From: Burkholderiales bacterium | GTDB lineage: Bacteria > Pseudomonadota > Gammaproteobacteria > Burkholderiales > Burkholderiaceae_C | Length of the DNA: 64,000 bases | Direction: 5' to 3' | Assembly: GCA_028868305.1 (NCBI GenBank) | Contig: JAGWUS010000010.1 | Coordinates: 17,027 to 81,026, forward strand | Part shown: in pieces, positions 36,904-45,131 of the stretch | Numbering within the stretch: the stretch's first letter is position 1 | How the letters are laid out: every line of letters begins with the position of its first letter | Notes under the pieces: generated by a model | What the model was told of the DNA's origin: nothing | Database searches by the model: none | What the model saw: only the letters and a program-made list of their open reading frames with translations | Position numbers and translations under genes: made by a program

Positions 36904-37542
36904 TCAGGCAGCCGGTGCACCCGTCCACTGTAACCACCAGAACGCTGCAACAAGCGCAATAATTGCCAGCGCCAGTGGCCACCAGGACCAGCGCACGCCT
37001 TCGCCATGTGCCCCCGTTTTTCGGCCAGTCACCATCGATCGGACCAGGTTTTCCCGGTGCAGCCAGCTTGCCGAAATGACACCGGCAATATGCACACCGA
37101 CGATCGCCAGCATGGTGTTGGCAGCACCTTCGTGCAACCCGCTGAGCCACTCACCACCAATCTCGTTGTAAGTGGTCCAACCCGTGACCGCAATCACAAC
37201 GCCCGAGGCCAGCATCAGCACAATGGCCATCGCCCCTGCGGGGTTGTGCCCGGTAAAGTGCGCCGGAGCACCGCGCACCATGGTACGCAGGTACTGCAGC
37301 ACGGCGGCCGGCCCGCGCACGAAGCTGGCAAACCGGGCGTAACGGGTACCCACCGCCCCCCACAGCAGTCGAAACGCCAGCAGCCCGGCCATGGTGTATC
37401 CCAGCGTGACGTGCACCAGACGCCAGCGCTCACCCTCCGCCGTGAGGTAGGCACCTGCGAAGCTCAATACCAGTAGCCAGTGAAACACGCGCACCGGGGC
37501 GTCCCACACCAAAATTGAAGATTCTTGGGTAGCACCGGTCAT
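36904..37542 (-). CDS. Cytochrome b561-type membrane protein (SHP/DHC partner)
   Basis: Inner-membrane di-haem cytochrome b of 212 residues with about four helices. Haem-ligand His residues are suggested in VFHWLLVLSFAG, RLVHVTLGYTMAG and AIVGVHIAGV; ASWLHRENLVRSMVTG follows the last helix. Genes of this type occur beside DUF1924 and diheme cytochrome c genes, where the protein probably moves electrons from the quinone pool to DHC. The start overlaps the DHC stop by four bases. Confidence 0.88.
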   Translation of the reverse strand: MTGATQESSILVWDAPVRVFHWLLVLSFAGAYLTAEGERWRLVHVTLGYTMAGLLAFRLLWGAVGTRYARFASFVRGPAAVLQYLRTMVRGAPAHFTGHNPAGAMAIVLMLASGVVIAVTGWTTYNEIGGEWLSGLHEGAANTMLAIVGVHIAGVISASWLHRENLVRSMVTGRKTGAHGEGVRWSWWPLALAIIALVAAFWWLQWTGAPAA

Positions 37543-38057
37543 TTTGGAATCCTGACTTCATGTTCATTGAAGTTGCCCTTGTCGGCATTGGTATGGCAGG
37601 CCGCGCAGTTGGCGGGGCTGCCCACGCTGGCACGCTTCCAGACATTGGCGGGCACCTCGCCCTCGCGGTGTTTACGCAAGAACCAGGCAGCCTTGGTGAT
37701 GCGATTTTCTGGCGGTTCTTCGCTGACCCGCTTGTAAGTGCCCGCATTGGCCTTGAGCCAGCCGCTGATCTCGCGCATGCTGGCTTCGTCCAGCGAGGCG
37801 TCGGTACCGTAGTGCTTGCCCAGCCCCTCCATCACGCGCTGCCACGAAGCGGCCGGCAAAAATCCGGCCGGATAGGCCACATGGCAAGCCGAACATTCCT
37901 GGCTGTATTTGGGCAACAGCGGCACACGCGCACCGCCCGAATCGGCGTGAACGCTCACGGCTGGCAGCAAAAAAGCGGTGATGGTCACGCCATAAATTGC
38001 TATATTTTTAATAGCTGCTCGTGCATATTTCACGGGGGCTAGAAGCCAATTTTTCAT
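37539..38057 (-). CDS. Diheme cytochrome c (DHC family)
   Basis: Periplasmic c-type cytochrome of 172 residues with two haem motifs, CSACH (about residue 55) and CAACH (about 153), in the DHC layout: SQECSACHVAYPAGFLPAAS, then RKHREGEVPANVW and NCAACHTNADKGNF. It is the electron partner of SHP in Rhodobacter and relatives. The signal peptide is odd: codons 5-20 are made of the dispersed repeat at 37997-38044, giving a basic N-region (KYARAAIKN) before the hydrophobic core and a VHA cleavage site. The next start (GTG at residue 24) would lack a charged N-region. Confidence 0.9.
   Translation of the reverse strand: MKNWLLAPVKYARAAIKNIAIYGVTITAFLLPAVSVHADSGGARVPLLPKYSQECSACHVAYPAGFLPAASWQRVMEGLGKHYGTDASLDEASMREISGWLKANAGTYKRVSEEPPENRITKAAWFLRKHREGEVPANVWKRASVGSPANCAACHTNADKGNFNEHEVRIPK
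37997..38044. repeat. AT-rich dispersed repeat, copy D (inside a coding region)
   Basis: It contains GCTAT-N7-ATAGC (37999-38003 with 38011-38015), then TGCTCGTGCATATTTCACGG and GGGCTAG. It has the same core as the intergenic copies but lies within the 5' end of the DHC gene. Confidence 0.6.
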
Positions 38058-38075
38058 AAATTCTCCAGCGCTCTG

Positions 38076-38474
38076 CTATTTGAGTGTCATCAGCCAGGCC
38101 AGCACGTCGGCCTTCTCGCTGGCGCTGCATTCACGCCCCACCACGTCGTTGCAGTTGCGACGGAACCATTTTTCAGTCTTGGCAGGGTCTGTAAAGCGAT
38201 CCGGGTTGAAGGCAGGTGCCAGCGGACTGATGACTTTGGCGGTGCTCGCGTGCTTGCCCTGCACCGTGGGTGAAGCGCTGTGGCAGGAGGAACAACTCCA
38301 GTCCTTGCCGTGTTTACTGGTGAAAAACTGCTGCCCGCGCGCGGGTTGCGCGGCACTACCTGCCTGTGCCGTGTAGCCCGCCAGCATGTCTGCGGGCGTC
38401 GCGGCAAAGCCCTGCGAAGACAAAACAAAAGTGCCCAGTGCCAGTGCGCGACCCATCAAATTCACAACACGCAT
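38076..38474 (-). CDS. SHP-like DUF1924 monohaem cytochrome c
   Basis: Small periplasmic cytochrome of 132 residues with one haem motif, CSSCH. The signal peptide ends near GFAATP, then TPADMLAGYTAQAG and a C-terminal EKWFRRNCNDVVGRECSASE. The Asn in RNCNDV corresponds to the unusual axial ligand of sphaeroides haem protein (SHP), and the Cys pair NC...EC could form its disulfide. SHP binds oxygen and nitric oxide in Rhodobacter; the physiological role is unsettled. Start 38474 has GGAGG. It is the first gene of the SHP-DHC-cytochrome b-RR-HK operon. Confidence 0.88.
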   Translation of the reverse strand: MRVVNLMGRALALGTFVLSSQGFAATPADMLAGYTAQAGSAAQPARGQQFFTSKHGKDWSCSSCHSASPTVQGKHASTAKVISPLAPAFNPDRFTDPAKTEKWFRRNCNDVVGRECSASEKADVLAWLMTLK

Positions 38475-38521
38475 ACCACCTCCATGGATCAGCATGGTAG
38501 GGAGCACACATTAAGTGCACC

Positions 38522-39889
38522 TTAAGACAGCGAACGCACCACATCCATCGCCTGCTCTACCCGCTCAACCGCATGGATGGTGAGCCCTTCGATGGACTTC
38601 CTGGGTGCATTGGCCTTGGGCACCACCGCCACCGTGAAGCCCAGTTTGGCCGCTTCTTTCAGGCGCTCCTGCCCGCGCGGTGCAGGACGCACCTCGCCCG
38701 CCAGCCCCACTTCACCAAAGGCAATGAATCCTTTGGGTAAGGGCTTGCCGCGCAAACTGGAAGTGATGGACAGCATCACCGCCAGATCGGCCGCCGGTTC
38801 ACTAATGCGAACGCCCCCCACGGCGTTGACAAACACGTCCTGGTCCATGCAAGCGACACCCGCGTGCCGGTGCAAAACCGCCAGCAGCATGGCCAGTCGA
38901 TCGCGGTCCAGGCCGACGCTGAGACGCCGAGGAGAAGGCCCCCCGCTGTCCACCAGGGCCTGGATTTCCACCAGCATGGGTCGCGTACCCTCCAGCGTCA
39001 CCATCACGCAACTACCCGGCACCGGCTCGGCATGCTGGCTCAGAAAAATGGCGCTGGGGTTGCTCACGCCCTTGAGGCCTTTTTCGGTCATGGCGAACAC
39101 ACCAATTTCGTTGACTGCACCAAACCGGTTTTTGATGGCGCGCACCAGGCGGAACTGGCTGTGCGTATCACCCTCGAAGTACAACACCGTGTCCACCATG
39201 TGCTCCAGCACGCGCGGCCCGGCCAGCGCACCCTCTTTGGTCACATGCCCCACCAGCACGATGCACACCCCGCTGGCCTTGGCCGCACGCGTGAGGTGTG
39301 CCGCACATTCCCGCACCTGGGCTACCGAGCCCGGTGCACTGGTGAGCTGATCGGAATACACCGTCTGGATGGAGTCAATCACCGCGACGTCGGGCTGGCT
39401 GGCGTCCAGCGTGGCCAGTATTTTTTCAAGCTGAATCTCGGCCAGCACCTTCACCTGCGAGTGGTCCAGCCCCAGGCGGCGTGAACGCAACGCCACCTGC
39501 GCACCGCTTTCTTCGCCCGTCACGTACAAGGTGCTTTTGCCGCTACGCTGCAGCGAATCCAGCGCCTGCAACAGGAGGGTGGATTTGCCGATCCCGGGAT
39601 CCCCCCCGATCAGCACCACGCCGCCTTCGACAATGCCGCCACCTAGCACCCGGTCCAACTCTTCATGACCCGTGGGGGTACGGTCCACGTCAGACGCTTC
39701 TATGTCGCTGAGCACCGCTACTTCAGCCGTCGTGGCCAGAGAAGCAAAACGGTTTTTGGTACCGGATTCGGCGTGTGTCACCGACTCCACCAGCGTATTC
39801 CAGGCCTGACAATGGGGGCACTTGCCCAGCCACTTGGGGCTGGTACCGCCACATTCGTTGCAGGTATAGATGGTTTTTTCTTTGGCCAT
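38522..39889 (-). CDS. radA: DNA repair protein RadA
   Basis: RecA-like ATPase (455 residues) that promotes branch migration during recombinational repair. The N-terminal zinc finger is CNECGGTSPKWLGKCPHC; Walker A is GGDPGIGKSTLLLQA, the RadA-specific motif KNRFG appears in RAIKNRFGAVNE, and the C-terminal Lon-like domain includes GLAGEVRPAPRGQERLKEA. Start 39889 (MAKEKTIYTC) is standard; an in-frame upstream ATG at 39940 would span the LexA-like box. SOS control is suggested by that box. Confidence 0.96.
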   Translation of the reverse strand: MAKEKTIYTCNECGGTSPKWLGKCPHCQAWNTLVESVTHAESGTKNRFASLATTAEVAVLSDIEASDVDRTPTGHEELDRVLGGGIVEGGVVLIGGDPGIGKSTLLLQALDSLQRSGKSTLYVTGEESGAQVALRSRRLGLDHSQVKVLAEIQLEKILATLDASQPDVAVIDSIQTVYSDQLTSAPGSVAQVRECAAHLTRAAKASGVCIVLVGHVTKEGALAGPRVLEHMVDTVLYFEGDTHSQFRLVRAIKNRFGAVNEIGVFAMTEKGLKGVSNPSAIFLSQHAEPVPGSCVMVTLEGTRPMLVEIQALVDSGGPSPRRLSVGLDRDRLAMLLAVLHRHAGVACMDQDVFVNAVGGVRISEPAADLAVMLSITSSLRGKPLPKGFIAFGEVGLAGEVRPAPRGQERLKEAAKLGFTVAVVPKANAPRKSIEGLTIHAVERVEQAMDVVRSLS

Positions 39890-39901
39890 GGATTGATAAT
39901 A

Positions 39902-39917
39902 CTGTACAAATCCACAG
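39902..39917. promoter_or_regulatory. LexA-type SOS box upstream of radA
   Basis: CTGTACAAATCCACAG fits CTGT-N8-ACAG exactly and lies 13-28 bases before the radA start. Gammaproteobacterial LexA, and as I recall betaproteobacterial LexA, recognises this pattern. Whether radA is SOS-induced here is an inference. Confidence 0.6.
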
Positions 39918-39941
39918 ATAGACGATTCACCGACTCTCACA

Positions 39942-39987
39942 TCAATAGCTATTTTTTTAGTAGCAAATCGCGCAGTGTTTACAGGGG
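39942..39987. repeat. AT-rich dispersed repeat, copy E
   Basis: It reads AATAGCTATTTTTTTAGTAG then CAAATCGCGCAGTGTTTACA and GGGGTC. The GCTAT...TAGTAGC core matches the other copies. It lies in the 175-base divergent gap between radA and the MgtA-type ATPase. Confidence 0.55.
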
Positions 39988-40064
39988 TCAGCGCACTATT
40001 TTGCTTTCAATGTATCTGACACACAGCCCTGCTACAGTGCATCGTACACGCTCGCACGAACGCC

Positions 40065-42581
40065 ATGCCACAGCATCCACCTCAACCTGACATCGTCCAT
40101 GGCCTGGACCAGACCGAGGCCGCTGCGCGCCTTGTGCGGTTTGGACCCAACCAGTTGCGGCCCGCGCTGCAACGGACCGCACTGATTCAGTTCCTGGCTC
40201 AATTTCGCAACCCGCTGGTGCTCATCCTGCTGATGGCCAGCGGCGTGTCGGCCTTGACCGGAGATGTGCCCGGGGCGCTGATCATCGCCGTGATTGTGGT
40301 GATGAGTGTGACGCTCGACTTTGTACAGGCCTACCGCGCCGGCCGGGCAGCAGAGCGTCTGGCACAGCAAGTTGCCGTCACAGCCACCACGTTGCGCGAC
40401 GGCCACCCGACTGAACTCCCCGTGTCCCAACTGGTGCCTGGCGACCTGGTGTTGCTGTCCGCAGGTGACCTGATTGCGGCAGACGCTCAGGTACTGCAGG
40501 CCAACGACTTCTTTGTGAACCAGGCACAACTCACTGGCGAGCCCTATCCCGTAGAGAAAAAGGCATATGCGCCATCCGCCACAGACGCACCCACAGACCT
40601 TCCGGCATCATGGGAACTCGACGCGCCCGACACCGTGTTCATGGGCAGCTCGGTAGTGAGTGGATCCGCCCGCGTGCTGATTGGTCGCACCGGTAGCACC
40701 ACGGCTCTGGGCCAGATTGCTGTCAGCCTAGCCGCAAAGGCACCACCCACAGCGTTCGAAATGGGTACTCGGCATTTCGGTATTCTGATCATGCGTCTGA
40801 CCCTGATGCTGGTGCTATTCACCCTGCTTGTGAATGTGGCACTGCACCGGACCCTGCTAGAGTCATTTCTGTTCGCAGTAGCGCTGGCCGTCGGGCTGAC
40901 ACCCGAGCTGTTGCCGATGGTGGTGTCCGTCACCCTCACCCGCGGCGCCTTGCGTATGGCAGCGCTCAAGGTAATCGTTAAGCGCCCTTCCGCCATTCAG
41001 GACATGGGGGCCATGGACGTCCTGTGCACCGACAAGACAGGCACCCTGACGGAAGCCCATATCCGGCTTGAACGCCATGTGGACGCCACAGGCGCCAGCA
41101 GCAGCCAAGTGCTAGCGCTTGCCTACCTCAACAGCTATTTCGAGAGCGGCCTTAAAAGCCCGCTGGACGACGCCATTCTGGCGCACCAAGGCATCGACGT
41201 CTCTGGTTGGAACAAGATCGACGAGGTCCCGTTCGACTTTGAACGCCGCCGTGTCTCCGTGCTGGTCGAACGCGCTGGCATTCGCCAACTGGTAGTCAAA
41301 GGTGCCCCGGAAGATGTTATTCAACTATGCACCCATTACCTGGATAGCACAGGCGCTACTGTGGCGCTGGACGCGCTGGCACATACCAGCATCACCGAGC
41401 TGTTTGACCGCCTGGGGGAGGATGGCTTTAGGGTTCTGGGCATTGCGTGGCGGGATGTGGCGCTGAACCATCCGCACGCTGTTGTTTCGGACGAAAGCGA
41501 ACTGGTGTTTGCCGGTTTTGCTGCGTTTTTGGACCCACCCAAGGCCAGCGCAGCCCAAGCATTGCAAGCGATGACCGCCAGTGGTGTTGCCGTCAAAATC
41601 GTGACCGGTGACAATGAACGCGTGACCCGCCATGTCTGCACCCAGTTAGGCATTCCCATTACTGGCGTACTCAACGGCACGGAAATGGCTCTCATGCAGG
41701 ACGATGCGTTGCGCGCACGGGTGGAAGAGGTCAACCTCTTTTGCCGGGTCAATCCGTCACAGAAAAACCGGATTATCCTGGCCCTCAAGGCGCGCGGCCA
41801 TGTGGTGGGCTATCTAGGCGACGGCATCAACGATGCGCCATCTCTGCACACTGCCGATGTGGGCATTTCGGTGGACGGTGCCGTTGATGTCGCCAAGCAG
41901 GCCGCCGCCATGATCCTGATGAAAAACGACTTGAACGTACTGCACCATGGCATCCTGGAAGGGAGGCGCACTTTTGGCAACGTGATGAAGTACATCATGA
42001 TGGCCACCAGCTCCAACTTTGGCAATATGTTCAGCATGGCAGCAGCCACTTTGCTGTTGCCATTCCTGCCCATGCTGCCGTTGCAGATTTTGCTCAACAA
42101 CCTGCTTTACGACGTGTCGGAAATTTCGCTGCCGCTGGACGATGTGGATGCAGAAGACCTGGCTACTCCCAAGCGCTGGGACATGACCTTCATCCGCAAC
42201 TTCATGTTGACCATCGGTCCCATAAGTTCGCTGTTTGACTTTCTGACGTTTTATCTGCTGCTGCGTCTGTTTGGCGAACAGGAGTCACTGTTTCACACCG
42301 GATGGTTTGTTGAGTCAATTGCCACACAGGTGCTGGTTATTTTCGTGATCCGTACCAGACGCAACCCTTTGCGCAGCTACCCTAACCGATGGCTGGTACT
42401 CACTTCACTGTCGGTCGTTCTGGCCGCCATGCTGCTGCCATTTACTGCGCTGGCGCCCTACCTGGGATTCAGCCCGCTACCGCCGATTTATTTCGGAATG
42501 CTCGTGGCATTGCTGGCAGCCTACCTGATCATTGTTGAAGGGGTGAAACAGTGGTTTTACCGCCGGTTGACACACCGTTGA
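40065..42581 (+). CDS. mgtA: Magnesium-type P-type ATPase (P-IIIB, MgtA-like)
   Basis: Inner-membrane ion pump of 838 residues. The phosphorylation motif is CTDKTGTLTEAH (Asp about 323); TGEPYPVEK marks the actuator domain, KGAPEDVIQLC the nucleotide site and GDGINDAPSLHTADVGISVD the hinge. The fourth-helix signature VGLTPELLPMVVSVTL is that of MgtA/MgtB magnesium importers. Length is slightly shorter than Salmonella MgtA (about 900), with a short N-terminus. No leader peptide or Mg riboswitch is evident upstream. The 3' end overlaps a second P-type ATPase by 31 bases. Confidence 0.92.
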   Translation: MPQHPPQPDIVHGLDQTEAAARLVRFGPNQLRPALQRTALIQFLAQFRNPLVLILLMASGVSALTGDVPGALIIAVIVVMSVTLDFVQAYRAGRAAERLAQQVAVTATTLRDGHPTELPVSQLVPGDLVLLSAGDLIAADAQVLQANDFFVNQAQLTGEPYPVEKKAYAPSATDAPTDLPASWELDAPDTVFMGSSVVSGSARVLIGRTGSTTALGQIAVSLAAKAPPTAFEMGTRHFGILIMRLTLMLVLFTLLVNVALHRTLLESFLFAVALAVGLTPELLPMVVSVTLTRGALRMAALKVIVKRPSAIQDMGAMDVLCTDKTGTLTEAHIRLERHVDATGASSSQVLALAYLNSYFESGLKSPLDDAILAHQGIDVSGWNKIDEVPFDFERRRVSVLVERAGIRQLVVKGAPEDVIQLCTHYLDSTGATVALDALAHTSITELFDRLGEDGFRVLGIAWRDVALNHPHAVVSDESELVFAGFAAFLDPPKASAAQALQAMTASGVAVKIVTGDNERVTRHVCTQLGIPITGVLNGTEMALMQDDALRARVEEVNLFCRVNPSQKNRIILALKARGHVVGYLGDGINDAPSLHTADVGISVDGAVDVAKQAAAMILMKNDLNVLHHGILEGRRTFGNVMKYIMMATSSNFGNMFSMAAATLLLPFLPMLPLQILLNNLLYDVSEISLPLDDVDAEDLATPKRWDMTFIRNFMLTIGPISSLFDFLTFYLLLRLFGEQESLFHTGWFVESIATQVLVIFVIRTRRNPLRSYPNRWLVLTSLSVVLAAMLLPFTALAPYLGFSPLPPIYFGMLVALLAAYLIIVEGVKQWFYRRLTHR

Positions 42582-45127
42582 TTACGCAGGAAGGGCTGGG
42601 CACGGCGCAGGCCACTCAGCGCCTTCAGGAGGAGGGCCCCAATACGCTGCCTGGTGGACAGCAGCGCACCTGGATTGGTCTGATCCGGGAAACCGCGCTT
42701 GAACCCATGTTCCTGTTATTGCTGGCCGCAGCGTCACTGTATCTTGTATTTGGTGAACTGCAGGAAGGGCTCATCCTGTTTGGTTTTGTACTGGCCATGA
42801 TGGGTCTGACGCTGTACCAGGAGGGCAAGACCGCGCACGCACTCGAAGCGCTACGCGACCTGACCAGTCCACGCGCCCTGGTCGTACGGGATGGACAGCG
42901 CCAGCGTATTGCCGGGAGCAATGTCGTGCGCGGCGATCTGCTGGTACTTGCAGAGGGCGACCGCATTCCTGCAGACGGCGTCCTGGTCTCCGCCAGCGAG
43001 TTGCAGGTCGACGAATCGCTACTGACAGGCGAAGCGGTTCCCGTACGCAAAGTCATGTCACCGGCACCCGTCTACGGGGCACATCCCGGTGGTGATGACC
43101 TGCCATATGTGTATTCCGGAACCCTGGTAGTGCGGGGGCATGGCCTGGCGCAGGTGACCGCTACTGGGCCACGCAGTGAAATTGGCCGCATTGGCGTAGC
43201 GCTGGAAACGGTGGGTGAAGAACGCTCCCCGCTGCAAAAGCAGACTGCTCAACTGGTGCGCACCCTGGCTTTGATTGCTTTTGGCATGAGTTTGCTGCTG
43301 GTACTCATCTATGGCTTGTTGCGTGGGGACTGGCTCGCAGCACTTCTGGCCGGCATTGCGCTGGCAATGGCCATGCTGCCAGAGGAGTATCCGGTGGTGC
43401 TCACCGTTTTCCCGGCCATGGGCGCCTGGCGCCTGTCAAAAGCCAATGTACTGACCCGCCGCGTCGCTGCGATCGAGACGCTGGGAGCGACATCGGTGCT
43501 CTGTGTGGACAAAACCGGTACCCTGACTGAAAACCGCATGACTGTTGTGGAGTTACATGCGCATGTGCCCGGTAGCCCGGGCGTCGACATGGAGGTGAAC
43601 TACCTCACCCAAACCCAGTTGCCCGAAGAATTCCACACGCTGGTGGAGTATTCGATACTCGCCAGCATGGCCGATCCCTTTGATCCTATGGAGCGCGCTT
43701 TTCACCGGCTGGGCCAACACTTTCTGAAGGACACCGAACACCTGCACAGGGACTGGACGCTGATGCGCGAATATGCGCTAACTCCCGAATTGCGTGCCAT
43801 GTCCCACGTCTGGAGGGCGGTGGTGGGAGAAGACCATCTGGTAGCAGCGAAAGGCTCCCCCGAAGCCATTGTAGATTTATGCCATCTCGACGCAGAAATA
43901 CAGAGCCGCATTGCTGCCGCCGTGGACGCCATGGCCCTGCGGGGCTTGCGCGTTTTAGGTGTTGCACAGGCACGCCATGCGGGAGAAGACTGGCCGGCCA
44001 TCGAACATGATTTCGAGTTCGAGTTCCTGGGGCTGCTGGGACTGGCCGACCCGCTTCGTGCAGAGATTGTGGAAGCAGCAGCCCAATGCCGCACGGCCGG
44101 CATCCGTATCGTCATGATCACCGGCGACTACCCGGTCACAGCGCGCACCATCGCTGCCCAGGCAGGACTGAATGCCTCGAACGTGCTGTCGGGGGATGCC
44201 ATGCGCCGCCTCGATGATGTGCAATTGCAAGAGCGCATGAAAACGGCAACCATCTGCGCCCGCATTGCACCGGATCAAAAGCTGCGCATCGTGCAAGCTC
44301 TCAAGGCCAATGGTGAGATCGTGGCCATGACCGGCGATGGCGTCAATGACGCTCCCGCCCTCAAGGCCGCGCATGTCGGCATCGCCATGGGCGGGCGGGG
44401 CACCGATGTGGCCCGAGAAGCCGCTGCACTGGTGCTGCTGGACGACAACTTTGCGTCCATCGTGCGGGCTGTACAACTGGGGCGGCGCATTTTTGACAAC
44501 CTGCGCAAATCCATGTCCTACATCCTGGCAGTGCACGTTCCCATCGCAGGAATGGCGCTGCTACCGGTGCTTCTGGGCTGGCCAGTGATGCTGTTTCCCC
44601 TGCATATTGCCTTTCTTGAACTGGTCATTGACCCGGCCTGCTCCATGGTGTTCGAAAACGAACCGCTGGAGCCAGGTGCCATGCGACGTCCGCCACGCGA
44701 TCCCCATGCACTTCTATTTGGTGGCATGACGCTGGCGCTGGCATTCTTGCAAGGCGCAGGCGTGCTGCTGGTCGCGTGTGGTGCCTACCTCTGGAGCAGC
44801 AACTGGCTGGGCGAAGGCGGCGTGCGCGCATTTGTGTTTGTAACTCTGGTGGTGGGCAATCTGGCCCTGATCTTTTCAAACCGGTCTCGCAACGGTTCTT
44901 TCCTGAGCGCCCTCACCCAGCCCAATCGCGTGCTCTGGGTTGTCACGGGAACTGCCTTGACGCTACTGTTGCTGACGGTCTACGTGCCCTGGCTGGCGCA
45001 CCTTTTCCTGTTCGACGCGCTACCCGCAACGGAGTTTCTGCTGGCAGCAGCCCTGGGCGGGCTTAGCGTGCTGTGGTTCGAGGTGGTCAAATTCAGTCGC
45101 CGCTGGACCGCTGCACAAGGGCACTGA
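42551..45127 (+). CDS. Cation-translocating P-type ATPase (P-II type, PEEYP motif)
   Basis: Second ion pump, 858 residues. The phosphorylation motif is CVDKTGTLTENRMTV (Asp about 320), actuator LLTGEAVPV, nucleotide site KGSPEAIVDLC and hinge MTGDGVNDAPALKAAHVGIA. The fourth-helix motif MLPEEYPVVLTVF differs from calcium pumps (PEGLP), so the ion cannot be assigned, although the family is usually called calcium or cation ATPase. The GTG start at 42551 lies inside the end of mgtA, implying coupled translation. Confidence 0.88.
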   Translation: MVLPPVDTPLITQEGLGTAQATQRLQEEGPNTLPGGQQRTWIGLIRETALEPMFLLLLAAASLYLVFGELQEGLILFGFVLAMMGLTLYQEGKTAHALEALRDLTSPRALVVRDGQRQRIAGSNVVRGDLLVLAEGDRIPADGVLVSASELQVDESLLTGEAVPVRKVMSPAPVYGAHPGGDDLPYVYSGTLVVRGHGLAQVTATGPRSEIGRIGVALETVGEERSPLQKQTAQLVRTLALIAFGMSLLLVLIYGLLRGDWLAALLAGIALAMAMLPEEYPVVLTVFPAMGAWRLSKANVLTRRVAAIETLGATSVLCVDKTGTLTENRMTVVELHAHVPGSPGVDMEVNYLTQTQLPEEFHTLVEYSILASMADPFDPMERAFHRLGQHFLKDTEHLHRDWTLMREYALTPELRAMSHVWRAVVGEDHLVAAKGSPEAIVDLCHLDAEIQSRIAAAVDAMALRGLRVLGVAQARHAGEDWPAIEHDFEFEFLGLLGLADPLRAEIVEAAAQCRTAGIRIVMITGDYPVTARTIAAQAGLNASNVLSGDAMRRLDDVQLQERMKTATICARIAPDQKLRIVQALKANGEIVAMTGDGVNDAPALKAAHVGIAMGGRGTDVAREAAALVLLDDNFASIVRAVQLGRRIFDNLRKSMSYILAVHVPIAGMALLPVLLGWPVMLFPLHIAFLELVIDPACSMVFENEPLEPGAMRRPPRDPHALLFGGMTLALAFLQGAGVLLVACGAYLWSSNWLGEGGVRAFVFVTLVVGNLALIFSNRSRNGSFLSALTQPNRVLWVVTGTALTLLLLTVYVPWLAHLFLFDALPATEFLLAAALGGLSVLWFEVVKFSRRWTAAQGH

Positions 45128-45131
45128 GCTT

